In this document: in pieces, positions 11,526 through 20,282 of the stretch
How positions within the stretch are numbered: the first letter of the stretch is position 1
Layout: each line of letters opens with the position of its first letter
DNA from: Streptomyces ortus
Lineage (GTDB): Bacteria; Actinomycetota; Actinomycetes; Streptomycetales; Streptomycetaceae
NCBI RefSeq assembly: GCF_026341275.1
Contig: NZ_JAIFZO010000002.1
Span: 3,201,264-3,265,263 of the forward strand
DNA length: 64,000 nucleotides
Reading direction: 5' to 3'
Made by a program: the position numbers and the translations under genes
Notes under the pieces: generated by a model
The model's input: the letters and a program-made list of their open reading frames with translations, nothing else
Database searches by the model: none
Told to the model about the DNA's origin: nothing

Positions 11526-11597
11526 GCCGGGGTGTGGAGAGGCGGGATGTGGTGAGGCGAGGCGGCGTGCGGCGAGGGCGGGTGCGGCGGCCGGGGC

Positions 11598-12104
11598 CTA
11601 CGCCTGGTCGAACTCCGCGCACATCCGCCGCAGCACCGCCCCGCACCGCCGCGCGTAAGCGTGCTGCAGGCCGCGCGTCGCCGGGCCGCCCGCGCGGGTG
11701 TACCACTTCGCCGGGCGGCTGAAGGCGGTCACGGTCAGCCAGACCGTGCCGTCGCCCGTGCGGTCGACCACGAACGCCTCCTCGCCGGACTCCGGGTGGC
11801 CGGCCAGGGTGCCGTAGGCCCAGCCGGCGCGGCGGGGTTCGTCGAGGGTCCAGACCACCCGGCAGGGCGCCTTGATGAGGGAGCCCAGACCGACCGTCAC
11901 GTCGACGCCCGGGGCGGCCTCGGGGGCGTCCGTCGTGATGGTGACACCGGCCGCCTTGTGGAGTTCCCAGGTCATGACCGCCTGGGAGGCGGAGGTGAAG
12001 ACCTCGTGGCCCTCTCCTATGCGGGTGCGGACGTGCAGCGGGTGGAAGCCGGGTGGGCACCGGCCGTCGCGGGTCGCGCCCACGTCCTCGTACGTGAAGG
12101 GCAT
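11598..12104 (-). CDS. DUF1990 family protein
   Basis: 168-aa cytosolic protein of unknown function. It has the DUF1990 features FTYEDVGATRDG at the N-terminus, a central VTVGLGSLIKAPCRVVW, and YGTLAGHPESGEEAF and LTVTAFSRPAKWYTR, which suggest a helix-grip (START/SRPBCC-like) ligand pocket. The ATG at 12104 is chosen because a longer frame would run through the hairpin terminator at 12119-12157. The ribosome binding site is weak. It is convergent with glgP (72-bp gap) and follows the M4 protease gene on the same strand. The family is confident; substrate and role are unknown. Confidence 0.75.
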   Translation of the reverse strand: MPFTYEDVGATRDGRCPPGFHPLHVRTRIGEGHEVFTSASQAVMTWELHKAAGVTITTDAPEAAPGVDVTVGLGSLIKAPCRVVWTLDEPRRAGWAYGTLAGHPESGEEAFVVDRTGDGTVWLTVTAFSRPAKWYTRAGGPATRGLQHAYARRCGAVLRRMCAEFDQA

Positions 12105-12118
12105 GGGAACCAAGAGTA

Positions 12119-12157
12119 GGGCGGTACCCGGGACCGATCTCGTCCCGGGTACCGCCC
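12119..12157 (-). terminator. Terminator of the 12178-13821 metalloprotease gene
   Basis: Perfect 15-bp inverted repeat (GGGCGGTACCCGGGA and its complement) with a 9-nt loop, starting ~20 bp after the protease stop. It lacks a U-tract, as streptomycete terminators often do. Confidence 0.75.
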
Positions 12158-12177
12158 CGCGCACCGCTAGCGGAGCG

Positions 12178-13821
12178 TCATGCCACGTTCACGCCGGACC
12201 AGGCAGCCGCCACCGCCTTGTACTCGGTGCTCGTCGAGCCGTACAGCGCCGACGCCGCGCTCAGCGTCGCCGTACGGGCGCCCGCGTACTTCGTCGTGGA
12301 CGTCATGTACTCGGTGAGCGCCTTGTACCAGATCTTGATGGCCTTGTCGCGGCCGATGCCGGTGAGCGTCGTGCCGTTGGACGTCGTGGAGTTGTAGCTG
12401 ACTCCGTTGATCGTCTTGGCGCCGCTGCCCTCCGACAGGAGGTAGAAGAAGTGGTTCGCCGGGCCGGAGGAGTAGTGCACGTCCACCGAGCCGAGGCTGG
12501 ACGACCAGCTGTCCTTGGACGCGCCGTCCTTGCTCGGCTTGTCCATGTACCGCAGCGGGGTGCCGTTGCCGTTGATGTCGATCTTCTCGCCGATGAGGTA
12601 GTCGCCGACGTCGGACGAGCTGGCCGCGTAGAACTCGACCGCCGTGCCGAAGATGTCGGAGGTGGCCTCGTTCAGACCGCCCGACTCGCCGCTGTAGTTG
12701 AGGCCCGCGGTGTTCGCGGTCACGCCGTGGCTCATCTCGTGGCCCGCGACGTCCAGCGAGGTGAGCGGCTTGGCGCTGCCCGCGCCGTCGCCGTACGTCA
12801 TGCAGAAGCAGGAGTCCTGCCAGAAGGCGTTGACGTACGCCGTGCTGTAGTGGACGCGGGAGTAGGCCGCGACGCCGTTGTTCTTGATGCCGGTGCGCCC
12901 GAGCACGTTCTTGTAGAAGTCCCAGGTGACCTGGGCGCCGTAGTGCGCGTCGACCGCGGCGGTCTGGGTGTTGGACGCCGCGCCCGTGCCCCAGGTGTCG
13001 TCCGCGTCGGTGAACAGGGTGCCGGTGCCTGAGGTGCCCCTGTTCAGGTTGTACGTCTTGTGCGAGCCGCGCGAGGTGTCGTTGAGCTGGTACGTCGAGC
13101 CCGACAGGGAGGTGCCGATGGTGACCTTGCCGGAGTACTGGCTGTTGCCGATGCCGGTCTTGACCGCCTCCCACTCGTACAGCTTCTTGCCCGACTCGGC
13201 GTCGGTGACGACGTGCAGCTCCTGCGGGGTGCCGTCGTGCTGGAAGCCGCCGACGACCGTCTCGTAGGCGAGGACCGGCTTGCCGTCGGCCGCCCAGACG
13301 ACCTTGCGGGGCGCCTTGTCGGCGGCGGACTTCTTGCTGCCCTCGGCCTTCGCGGCGGACACGGCCTGCTTCTCGGCCGCCGACTTGGCGATGGACGGGG
13401 TGACGTCGGTGACCTTGATGGTCGCCTTGGTCGCCTTGGTCACGCCCGTGGTCTTCCCGGCCTTGGTCTCGTGGACGACCAGGTCGCCGCCGAGGACCGG
13501 GAGACCCGCGTAGGTGCGCTCGTAGCGGGTGTGGGTGGTGCCGTCGGCGTCCTTGAGGACGTCTCTGACGACCAGCTTCTCCTTGGCGCCGAGACCTATC
13601 TCGTCGGCGGTCTCCGTGGTGGCGGCGTCGGCCTTCGCGATGAGGGTCGTACGGGCCGCCGGGGTCAGCTGGACCGGCGCCGCGGCGAGGGTCGCGTCGG
13701 AGGTCTCCGCCGGGGTCTGGGCGGCGGCGGTGGTCAGACCGGTGGTGAGGAGGGCACCGGCCGCGACAGCGGTGGCGATGGCGAGCGTGGTGCGGTGGCG
13801 ACGCGCGTAGAGGGGGGTCAC
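12178..13821 (-). CDS. Secreted M4-family (thermolysin-like) neutral metalloprotease
   Basis: 547-aa pre-pro-enzyme. A Sec signal peptide (Arg-rich start, then TLAIATAVAAGALLTTG) leads into an FTP/PepSY propeptide (KLVVRDVLKDADG, YAGLPVLGGDLVV). The M4 catalytic domain has zinc motif HEMSH near residue 361 and the third ligand in GLNEATSDIF about 20 residues later. The tail ends in a normal M4 helix with no extra domain. The GTG start has a strong GAAGGAG box 6 nt upstream. It closely resembles the next gene (14140-16179), so they are tandem paralogues, and both share an upstream element. Expected to digest extracellular protein during growth or development. Confidence 0.92.
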   Translation of the reverse strand: MTPLYARRHRTTLAIATAVAAGALLTTGLTTAAAQTPAETSDATLAAAPVQLTPAARTTLIAKADAATTETADEIGLGAKEKLVVRDVLKDADGTTHTRYERTYAGLPVLGGDLVVHETKAGKTTGVTKATKATIKVTDVTPSIAKSAAEKQAVSAAKAEGSKKSAADKAPRKVVWAADGKPVLAYETVVGGFQHDGTPQELHVVTDAESGKKLYEWEAVKTGIGNSQYSGKVTIGTSLSGSTYQLNDTSRGSHKTYNLNRGTSGTGTLFTDADDTWGTGAASNTQTAAVDAHYGAQVTWDFYKNVLGRTGIKNNGVAAYSRVHYSTAYVNAFWQDSCFCMTYGDGAGSAKPLTSLDVAGHEMSHGVTANTAGLNYSGESGGLNEATSDIFGTAVEFYAASSSDVGDYLIGEKIDINGNGTPLRYMDKPSKDGASKDSWSSSLGSVDVHYSSGPANHFFYLLSEGSGAKTINGVSYNSTTSNGTTLTGIGRDKAIKIWYKALTEYMTSTTKYAGARTATLSAASALYGSTSTEYKAVAAAWSGVNVA

Positions 13822-13948
13822 ACAAGCTCCTTCGTGGGGGGTGACCGACCGGTATGGGGAAGCGGCCGGACTGCGGTGAAGTTGCGGTGCGGGTGTGCCT
13901 GCCGTGCGAGGTGAACAGTGCCAGCTAGGTCGCGTACATGTCAGCGGG

Positions 13949-13984
13949 GCATCTGGAGGTTGGCCGGAAATCGTCCGCTGCCCG
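13949..13984 (-). promoter_or_regulatory. Conserved upstream element, copy 1 (M4 protease pair)
   Basis: 36-nt segment matching the one at 16380-16415 at 28 of 36 positions by eye, with the identical core TTTCCGGCCAAC on the minus strand. A shared CTGACA hexamer lies just downstream (13939-13944), a candidate -35. It sits ~130 bp upstream of the protease start, in a 318-bp gap otherwise holding only the neighbouring terminator. Likely promoter or activator site. Confidence 0.55.
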
Positions 13985-14081
13985 AAGATCGGCGTACGCA
14001 TTGCGGACTTGATCGCCCGCAAAGACCGGGCAACGGAACCGGAATCGAGGAGCAAGGCGACGGCAAAGCACGGGCAAAGCA

Positions 14082-14115
14082 GTGCCGCCCCGGGACGTCG
14101 GTCCCGGGGCGGCAC
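14082..14115 (-). terminator. Terminator of the P-domain metalloprotease gene
   Basis: Perfect 14-bp inverted repeat GTGCCGCCCCGGGA with a 6-nt loop, 24 bp beyond the stop of the 14140-16179 gene. Strong GC hairpin without a T-run. Confidence 0.75.
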
Positions 14116-14139
14116 CCGCTGTGATCCGGGGTCGCGCGG

Positions 14140-16179
14140 CTAACTCTGCGGGAAGGTGATCTTCCAGCTGTTGATCCTGCCGGTGTCCTGTGCCGCCTGG
14201 TCCTGGACCTTCAACTGCCAGGTGCCATTGGCGACTTCGGTCGAGGCGTTGACCGTGTAGGGCTCGGTGACGTTGTCCGCGGAGTCCGAGGAGCTGAAGG
14301 ACTTGAGGCGGTACGTGGAGCCGTCCGGTGCCACCAGGTCGATGACCAGGTCACCGCGCCAGGTGTGGGTGATGTTCGGCGTCACGATCAAGTTGGAGGG
14401 GGCGTTTCCGGCCTGGCCGGAAACAGTTATCGAGGAGGTGACGGCGGCTCCGTTGTCCGGAATCGATACCGCGGTCGTGTTCTCGAAGGACGTGCCGCCG
14501 CCCCCGCCGCCCGGCCGGGTGCCGACGTTGATGCCGGCCCAGGCGTTCTGCACGGCCGTGTACTCGGCGCTGGTGGTGCCGTACAGCTCACCCGCCACCG
14601 CGAGCGTGCCGGTGCGTGCCGCCGCGTAGTTGGTCGTGGTGGTGAACTTCGTGGTGAGCGCCTTGAACCAGATCAGCGCGGCCTTCTCCCGGCCGATGCC
14701 GGTGACCGGCAGACCGTCCGAGGTCGGCGAGTCGTAGGCGACGCCGTTCACGGTCTTGGCGCCGCTGCCCTCCGAGAGGAGGTAGAAGAAGTGGTTCGCG
14801 GGGCCCGAGGAGTAGTGGACGTCCACCGATCCGATCCCCGAGTACCAGCTGTCCTTGGACGCGCCGTCCTTGCTCGGCTTGTCCATGTACCGCAGCGGGG
14901 TGCCGTTGCCGTTGATGTCGATCTTCTCGCCGACCAGGTAGTCGCCCACGTCGGAGCTGTTGCCCGCGTAGAACTCGACGGCCGCCGCGAAGATGTCGGA
15001 GGTCGCCTCGTTCAGTCCGCCCGACTCGCCGCTGTAGACGAGCCCCGCGGTGTTCGCGGTCACGCCGTGCGTCATCTCGTGCGCGGCCACGTCGATCGAC
15101 GTGAGCGGCTTGGCGTTGCCCGACCCGTCGCCGTACGTCATGCAGAAGCAGGAGTCCTGCCAGAACGCGTTGACGTAGTTGCTGCTGTAGTGGACGCGGG
15201 AGTACGCGCCGACGCCGTCGCCGCGGATGCCCGTGCGGCCCTGGACGTTCTTGTAGTAGTCCCAGGTCAGCGCGGCCCCGTAGTGGGCGTCCGCGGCGGC
15301 CGTCTCGGTGTTCGAGGCGGCGCCGTTGCCCCACACGTCGTCCGGCCCGGAGAAGAGCGTGCCGGTGCCCGACGTGCCGCGGTTCAGGTTGTTGGTCTTG
15401 TGGTTCCCGCGGGTCGTGTCCGTGAGGTTGTACGTCGACCCGGACTGGGCGCTGCCGAGCGTCACCGAGCCGCTGTACTGGGTGTTGCCCGTGCCGTTGT
15501 CGACGCCCTGGTACTCGTAGAGCTTCTCGCCGGTGGCCGCGTCCGTGATGACGTGCAGTTCGTTGGGGGTGCCGTCGTGCTGGAGGCCCCCGACGACCGT
15601 CTCGTACGCGAGCGTCGGCTTGCCGCTCGCCGCCCAGATCACCTTGCGGGCCCCGTCGGCCTCGGTCCTCTTCGAGCCCTCGGCCGAGGCCGCCCTGAGC
15701 GCCTGCTTCTCGGCGACCGCCGGCTTCACCGCGGCGCTGGTGGCGAGTCCCGTGAGCCGGGCCTTCACCGCCCGGGTGACGCCCTCCGTCCTCCCCGACT
15801 TCGCGGTGTCGACCACCAGGTCGCCGCCGAGGACCGGGAGTCCGGCGTAGGTGCGCTCGTAGCGCGTGTGGACGGTGCCGTCCGCGTCCTTGACGACGTC
15901 ACGGACGACCAGCTTCTCCTTGGCGCCCAGGCCGAGGTCGGCCGCGGTGTCCGCCTTCGCGGAGTCGGCGTCGCTCAGCAGCGCGGCGCGCTGGGCGGGG
16001 GAGAGCTTGATGGCGAGGGAACCCTTGTCGAGCTTGCCCGGGGCGGGTGGGGCGTCGGCGGTCGCGGCGCCCGTCTGGACGGCCGCGGCGAGCAGGGCGG
16101 CGACGGCGACGAGCGCGCCGGCCGTCGCCTTGCGGGGGAGGGAACGGGCGGTGGGTCTGTGGGAGGTGCGTCTCAACAC
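14140..16179 (-). CDS. Secreted M4-family metalloprotease with C-terminal P domain
   Basis: About 679 aa. Signal peptide (PRKATAGALVAVAALL), FTP/PepSY propeptide (KLVVRDVVKDADG), then an M4 domain with HEMTH near residue 366 and GLNEATSDIF. A Gly linker (GTRPGGGGGG) joins a ~115-residue proprotein-convertase P domain (ITHTWRGDLVIDLVAPDG, GTWQLKVQD, INSWKITF), which usually stabilises or targets proteases. Start is uncertain. GTG at 16179 or TTG at 16176 fits the AAGGAG box; the upstream GTG at 16200 lies inside an inverted repeat and has no box. It differs from its tandem paralogue mainly by the P domain. Confidence 0.92.
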   Translation of the reverse strand: MLRRTSHRPTARSLPRKATAGALVAVAALLAAAVQTGAATADAPPAPGKLDKGSLAIKLSPAQRAALLSDADSAKADTAADLGLGAKEKLVVRDVVKDADGTVHTRYERTYAGLPVLGGDLVVDTAKSGRTEGVTRAVKARLTGLATSAAVKPAVAEKQALRAASAEGSKRTEADGARKVIWAASGKPTLAYETVVGGLQHDGTPNELHVITDAATGEKLYEYQGVDNGTGNTQYSGSVTLGSAQSGSTYNLTDTTRGNHKTNNLNRGTSGTGTLFSGPDDVWGNGAASNTETAAADAHYGAALTWDYYKNVQGRTGIRGDGVGAYSRVHYSSNYVNAFWQDSCFCMTYGDGSGNAKPLTSIDVAAHEMTHGVTANTAGLVYSGESGGLNEATSDIFAAAVEFYAGNSSDVGDYLVGEKIDINGNGTPLRYMDKPSKDGASKDSWYSGIGSVDVHYSSGPANHFFYLLSEGSGAKTVNGVAYDSPTSDGLPVTGIGREKAALIWFKALTTKFTTTTNYAAARTGTLAVAGELYGTTSAEYTAVQNAWAGINVGTRPGGGGGGTSFENTTAVSIPDNGAAVTSSITVSGQAGNAPSNLIVTPNITHTWRGDLVIDLVAPDGSTYRLKSFSSSDSADNVTEPYTVNASTEVANGTWQLKVQDQAAQDTGRINSWKITFPQS

Positions 16180-16193
16180 GGACTCCTTCTGCG

Positions 16194-16213
16194 TGGCCAC
16201 GAACGCGTGGCCA
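16194..16213. promoter_or_regulatory. Inverted repeat at the protease leader
   Basis: TGGCCACG and CGTGGCCA form an 8-bp perfect repeat around 4 nt, 15-34 bp upstream of the preferred protease start. It could be an operator or mRNA hairpin; it also argues against the start at 16200, which lies within it. Confidence 0.4.
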
Positions 16214-16379
16214 GGGGGGACCGGACGGCCGAGAGCCGTCCGGGCAGAACAGGACGGAACGCAGAACAGACGGAACGCAGAACCACGTGCTTGTGCCTGT
16301 ACGCCACAGCGGTTCCTGTGAGGTTGCTGCGGGTGGGTCGTGGGAAGAGTGGCAGGAGATCGGGTGTTCTGTCAGGTGC

Positions 16380-16415
16380 GCATCAAGAAGTTGGCCGGAA
16401 AGGCTCCGTTGTCCG
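16380..16415 (-). promoter_or_regulatory. Conserved upstream element, copy 2 (M4 protease pair)
   Basis: Partner of the 13949-13984 element: TTTCCGGCCAAC core with similar flanks, followed by CTGACA (16370-16375). In both copies CTGACA is followed after 18 nt by CACTST, possibly -35/-10 boxes. It lies ~200 bp upstream of the P-domain protease start. Confidence 0.55.
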
Positions 16416-16482
16416 GATGGTCATGTTCGGTATACGGACCGGTTGCCGCAGCACCGGACCGCCCCGCGGAGATCAGGGGGAG

Positions 16483-18312
16483 TCAGGAGCCGGGCGGGTG
16501 CTCGCCGTGCCACGAGTGCCACAGCGCCGCGTAGGCACCGCCGGCCGCCACGAGACCTTCGTGCGTGCCGAGTTCGGTCAGCCGGCCGTCCTCCATCACG
16601 GCCACCCGGTCCGCGTCGTGCGCGGTGTGCAGCCGGTGCGCGATGGCGATGACGGTGCGCCCTTCGAGTACGGCGGCCAGCGCGCGCTCCGTGTGCCGTG
16701 CGGTCGCCGGGTCGAGCAGTGCCGTGGCCTCGTCGAGGATCAGGGTGTGCGGGTCGGCCAGCACCACCCGGGCCAGCGCCAGTTGCTGGGCCCGGGAACC
16801 GTCCGTGACGGGCGCCCCGCCCGGCGGCCGGGCGTGGCCCGCGGCCGGGGGACGGCCGCCGGGGCCCAGCTCCGTGCCGAGCCCGTCCGGCAGTTCACGG
16901 ACCCAGTCGTCGGCGCCGACCGCCGCGAGCGCCGCCCACAACGCGGCGTCGTCGGCGGCCGGATCGGCGATCAGCAGATTGTCGCGGACCGAGCCCAGGA
17001 ACACGTGGTGCTCCTGGGTGACGAGCACGACCTGCCGCCGCAGCTGCTCCGGGTCCAGCCCGGCGATCGGCACCCCGCCGACCGTCACGCTGCCGGAGCC
17101 CGGCACGTCGACTCCCGCGAGCAGCCGGCTCAGGGTCGTCTTCCCGGCGCCCGAGGGGCCCACGACGGCCAGCCGCTCCCCGGGCCGTACGGTCAGGTCG
17201 ACTCCGCGCAGCACCTCACCGCCGCGCTCGTACGCGTACCGCACCCCCCGTACGTCGATCCGGTCGTCCACCGGGGCGGAGGCCTTCGACGGCGCTCCCG
17301 ACGGCGTTCCCGACGGCGAGCCCGCCCCGGTGCGCGGGGCCCGGGCGAGGCCCTCCACCCGTGCGAACGAGGCGCCGCTGCTCTGCAGTTGCTCCACCCG
17401 CATCAGGATCGTGTCGAGCGGTGACTCCAACTGGCGCAGATACAGGGCCGCCGCGACGACGGCGCCCACACTCATCGCGCCCCGCGCGTGCAGGGCGCCG
17501 CCCACCAGCAGGACGACGGCCACCGGCAGGACGTTCGAGATCTCCACGGACAGGAAGAACACCGACCGCAGGTCCAGCGTGCGCATGCGGGTGCGGCGGG
17601 ACGCGTCGAGTGCGTCGCGGCTCGCGGCGACGCGCCGCCGCTGCAGCCCGAACGCCTCGACCGTGCGCGCGCCGGCCGTGGTGGCCGAGACGATCTCGGC
17701 GACCTCCGAGGTGGCGGCGCCCTCGGCCAGATAGGCGGGGCGGGCCCGGCGCAGATACCACCGCAGGGCCCACCAGATACCGGCCTGGGCCAGCACCGCG
17801 CAGACGCCCAGCAGCGGATCGAGCAGGAAGACCGCGCCGATGAGGAACAGCGCCTCCACCGAGGAGATCAGCAGCTCGGGCCCCACGTCGCGCAGGGTCG
17901 TGCCCACCGCGGCCACGTCGGCGGTGCCCCGGGCCGTCAGATCCCCGGTGCCCGCCCGCTCCACCACGGACGCGGGCAGGGCCAGCGTCCGGTCGACGAA
18001 CTCCTCGCGCACCCGCGCCAGCGTCCGCTCCCCGAACCGGTGCCCCACGAAGCGGGCGGCCCGCGCCAGCAGCAACTGGACGGGCGCGCAGACCAGGACG
18101 ACGAGCGCAAGCCGGTCCACGGCGGCGACCCCGGCACCGGCCCTGACCTCGTCGATGATGCGGCCGAGCAGCCAGGGACCGGCCAGCCCGGCGGCGGCGG
18201 CCAGCGCGTTCAGGACGAGTACGGCGGTGAAGGCGCGGCCGTCCGCGCGGATCAGGCGGGCGGCGGCGGCGCGCACCTCGGCCGGTCCGGCGACCGGCAG
18301 CCGCGCGCTCAC
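16483..18312 (-). CDS. ABC exporter half-transporter with degenerate signature motif
   Basis: 609-aa membrane protein: ~310-residue six-helix exporter domain, then an NBD. The NBD keeps Walker A GPSGAGKTT (~residue 385), Walker B LILDEA (~524) and the switch His in AIAHRLHT. The LSGGQ signature is absent, replaced by VTDGSRAQQLALARV after a Pro/Gly-rich insert. Its GTG overlaps the preceding ABC gene by 4 nt (GTGA). The neighbour keeps LSGGQ but lost the other motifs, so the two probably form a heterodimer with one competent ATP site. Last gene of a four-gene unit. Substrate unknown (lipid, drug or peptide export). Confidence 0.88.
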   Translation of the reverse strand: MSARLPVAGPAEVRAAAARLIRADGRAFTAVLVLNALAAAAGLAGPWLLGRIIDEVRAGAGVAAVDRLALVVLVCAPVQLLLARAARFVGHRFGERTLARVREEFVDRTLALPASVVERAGTGDLTARGTADVAAVGTTLRDVGPELLISSVEALFLIGAVFLLDPLLGVCAVLAQAGIWWALRWYLRRARPAYLAEGAATSEVAEIVSATTAGARTVEAFGLQRRRVAASRDALDASRRTRMRTLDLRSVFFLSVEISNVLPVAVVLLVGGALHARGAMSVGAVVAAALYLRQLESPLDTILMRVEQLQSSGASFARVEGLARAPRTGAGSPSGTPSGAPSKASAPVDDRIDVRGVRYAYERGGEVLRGVDLTVRPGERLAVVGPSGAGKTTLSRLLAGVDVPGSGSVTVGGVPIAGLDPEQLRRQVVLVTQEHHVFLGSVRDNLLIADPAADDAALWAALAAVGADDWVRELPDGLGTELGPGGRPPAAGHARPPGGAPVTDGSRAQQLALARVVLADPHTLILDEATALLDPATARHTERALAAVLEGRTVIAIAHRLHTAHDADRVAVMEDGRLTELGTHEGLVAAGGAYAALWHSWHGEHPPGS

Positions 18313-20282
18313 CGCACGGCCTTTTCCGCAGCTGCCGCCCTTCCCGTCCCGCCGGCCTCCTGCGCCTCTTGTGCGTCTTGTGTCTCTTGCGCGTCCCACC
18401 CGCCGGTGTTCCCGGCCTCCCCGCCGTCCGGGTCCGCGTCGCGGGCCACCAGCGCCCGGTATCCCGGTTCGCTCGCCAGGAGTTCGCGGTGTCCGCCGAC
18501 GGCCGCGACCTCGCCGTCGACCAGGTAGTACACGGTGTCCACGTGGTCGAGCACCAGCGGCGAGGTGCTGGTGACGAGCGTCGTGCGGCCGGCGCGCGCC
18601 GCACGCAGCCGGGCGGCGACCGCGGCCTCGGTGTGCGCGTCGAGCGCCGAGGTGGGCTCGACCGCGAGCAGCACCTCGGGGTCGGCGAGCAGGGCCCGCG
18701 CGAGGCGTACGCGCTGCCGCTGGCCTCCGGAGAGGCTGCGGCCCTGCGCGTCCACGGCCGAGTCGAGCCCGTCGGGCAGCCCGAGCACGATGTCGTCCGC
18801 GACGGCCGCGCGTACGGCCCTGCCGACGGCCGCGTCGTCCGCGCCGCTCGGACCGTGCGGGTCGAGGCGGCCGGCCAGCAGCTCGCGCAGGGTGCCCGCG
18901 AACAGGTCGGCCTCGTTGTCGGCGACCAGGACGCGCTCGCGTATCCGCGGCAGGGCGATCGCGTCGAGCCGGACGCCGCCCCAGGTGGCGGCCGACTCCA
19001 CGTACCGGCCCAGCCGGTCGACCACGGCGGCGGACTCGGCCGGCCGGGCGCCGACCAGCGCGGTCAGCGCGCCCGGCACCACGCGGACCCCGGACCGCGG
19101 ATCGTGCAGCACCGAGGGCTCGGCCGGGGCGTCCAGCGGGGGACGGGCGGCGGGGGCCGCGGAGGAGTTCTCAGCCGGACCCGCAGCAGAGTTCTCGGCC
19201 GGACCCGCCGGGGAGTCCTTCGCCGGGCCCGCGGGGGAGCCGTCCGCGATCAGGGGCTCCAGGGCCAGGAAGCGTACGACGCGCCGGGCGGCCACCACGC
19301 CCCGGCTGATCTGCTGGCCGCACTCGACGAAGAACGCCACCGGGCCCACCAGGACCGCGGCATAGCCGTACACGGAGACCAACTCGCCGACGGTGAGCGA
19401 GCCCTGGGCCGCCAACCGGGCCGCCAGCCAGGTCACCACGGCCAGGAACACCGTCGGCAGCCCCACCCCGAGCGCCTGGAGCCAACTGGTCACCGCCCCG
19501 ACCCGGTACCCCTGGTCCCGCAGCAACCGCGAGTCCCGGCGGAAGGCGTCGGCGAACAGCCTTTTCCCGCCGAGGCCGTTGAGGACCCGCAGCCCGCCCG
19601 CGAGGTCCCCGATCCGCGCGGTCAGCGTGCCCTGCAGCTCGCGGTACTCCGTCTCCGCGCCCCGCAGCCGCCCCATCAGGGGGCCGATGAGGACGACGAT
19701 CACCGGGATGCCGACCAGGACCACCGCGGCCAGCGGCGGCGAGACGGACAGCAGCAGCCCGGCCACGACGACATAGGCGGCGACCGAGCCGACGCCGGGC
19801 CCCACCACGGTCAGGGCCCCGCTGATCGTCAGCACGTCGCCGACGCCGATCGTGACGACCTCGCCGGTCCCCGTCTGCCGGGACAGCCCGGCGCCCAGCC
19901 GGGTCGCCTGCCCGACCACGAGCTTCACCGTACGGAAGTTGGCGTCCATCCGGACCTTGGTCATCGTGCGGTGGCGCAGCACGCCCACCACGGCGTTGAA
20001 CACCCCGAGGCCCAGCAGCGCGGCGCACCAGCAGGCCAGCGCCGCCAGGTCGCCCGGCTCAAGACCGTCGTCGATCGCCCGGGCCAGCAGATACGGCGTC
20101 AGTGCCATGAGCACCAGCCAGACGGTGGCCAGCACCGCACCCGCCACCGACCGCCCCGGCTGCCGGGTGACCAGCCACCACAGATACCGGCCGCCGCCAC
20201 GGAGATCGGGCACGCCGGGATCCTCGTACGCGAAGCGCTCCAGACGGTCCGTCCGTCGCCGGAGGATCCTTTCCAGGGTCAC
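18309..20282 (-). CDS. ABC exporter half-transporter with dead nucleotide-binding motifs
   Basis: 657 aa. N-terminal exporter membrane domain (YLWWLVTRQPGRSVAGAVL and further helices to ~residue 330), a Pro/Ala-rich linker with PAGPAENSA-type repeats, then an NBD. In the Walker A position it reads ALVGARPAESAAVV with no Gly-Lys-Thr/Ser. Walker B reads LLAVEPTSALD (Asp replaced by Val), and the switch His is replaced in LVTSTSPLVL. The signature LSGGQRQRVRLARALL is intact. It overlaps both neighbours by 4 nt. It most likely donates the signature motif to the Walker motifs of the partner at 16483-18312. Confidence 0.88.
   Translation of the reverse strand: MTLERILRRRTDRLERFAYEDPGVPDLRGGGRYLWWLVTRQPGRSVAGAVLATVWLVLMALTPYLLARAIDDGLEPGDLAALACWCAALLGLGVFNAVVGVLRHRTMTKVRMDANFRTVKLVVGQATRLGAGLSRQTGTGEVVTIGVGDVLTISGALTVVGPGVGSVAAYVVVAGLLLSVSPPLAAVVLVGIPVIVVLIGPLMGRLRGAETEYRELQGTLTARIGDLAGGLRVLNGLGGKRLFADAFRRDSRLLRDQGYRVGAVTSWLQALGVGLPTVFLAVVTWLAARLAAQGSLTVGELVSVYGYAAVLVGPVAFFVECGQQISRGVVAARRVVRFLALEPLIADGSPAGPAKDSPAGPAENSAAGPAENSSAAPAARPPLDAPAEPSVLHDPRSGVRVVPGALTALVGARPAESAAVVDRLGRYVESAATWGGVRLDAIALPRIRERVLVADNEADLFAGTLRELLAGRLDPHGPSGADDAAVGRAVRAAVADDIVLGLPDGLDSAVDAQGRSLSGGQRQRVRLARALLADPEVLLAVEPTSALDAHTEAAVAARLRAARAGRTTLVTSTSPLVLDHVDTVYYLVDGEVAAVGGHRELLASEPGYRALVARDADPDGGEAGNTGGWDAQETQDAQEAQEAGGTGRAAAAEKAVR

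Noticed and set aside
16176..16200. GTG at 16200 as protease start
   Set aside because: It lies inside an inverted repeat and lacks a ribosome binding site; AAGGAG instead serves the starts at 16179/16176.
14365..17424. 1019-codon plus-strand frame spanning a protease and an ABC gene
   Set aside because: Crosses two confident minus-strand genes and a promoter region; composition typical of antisense frames.
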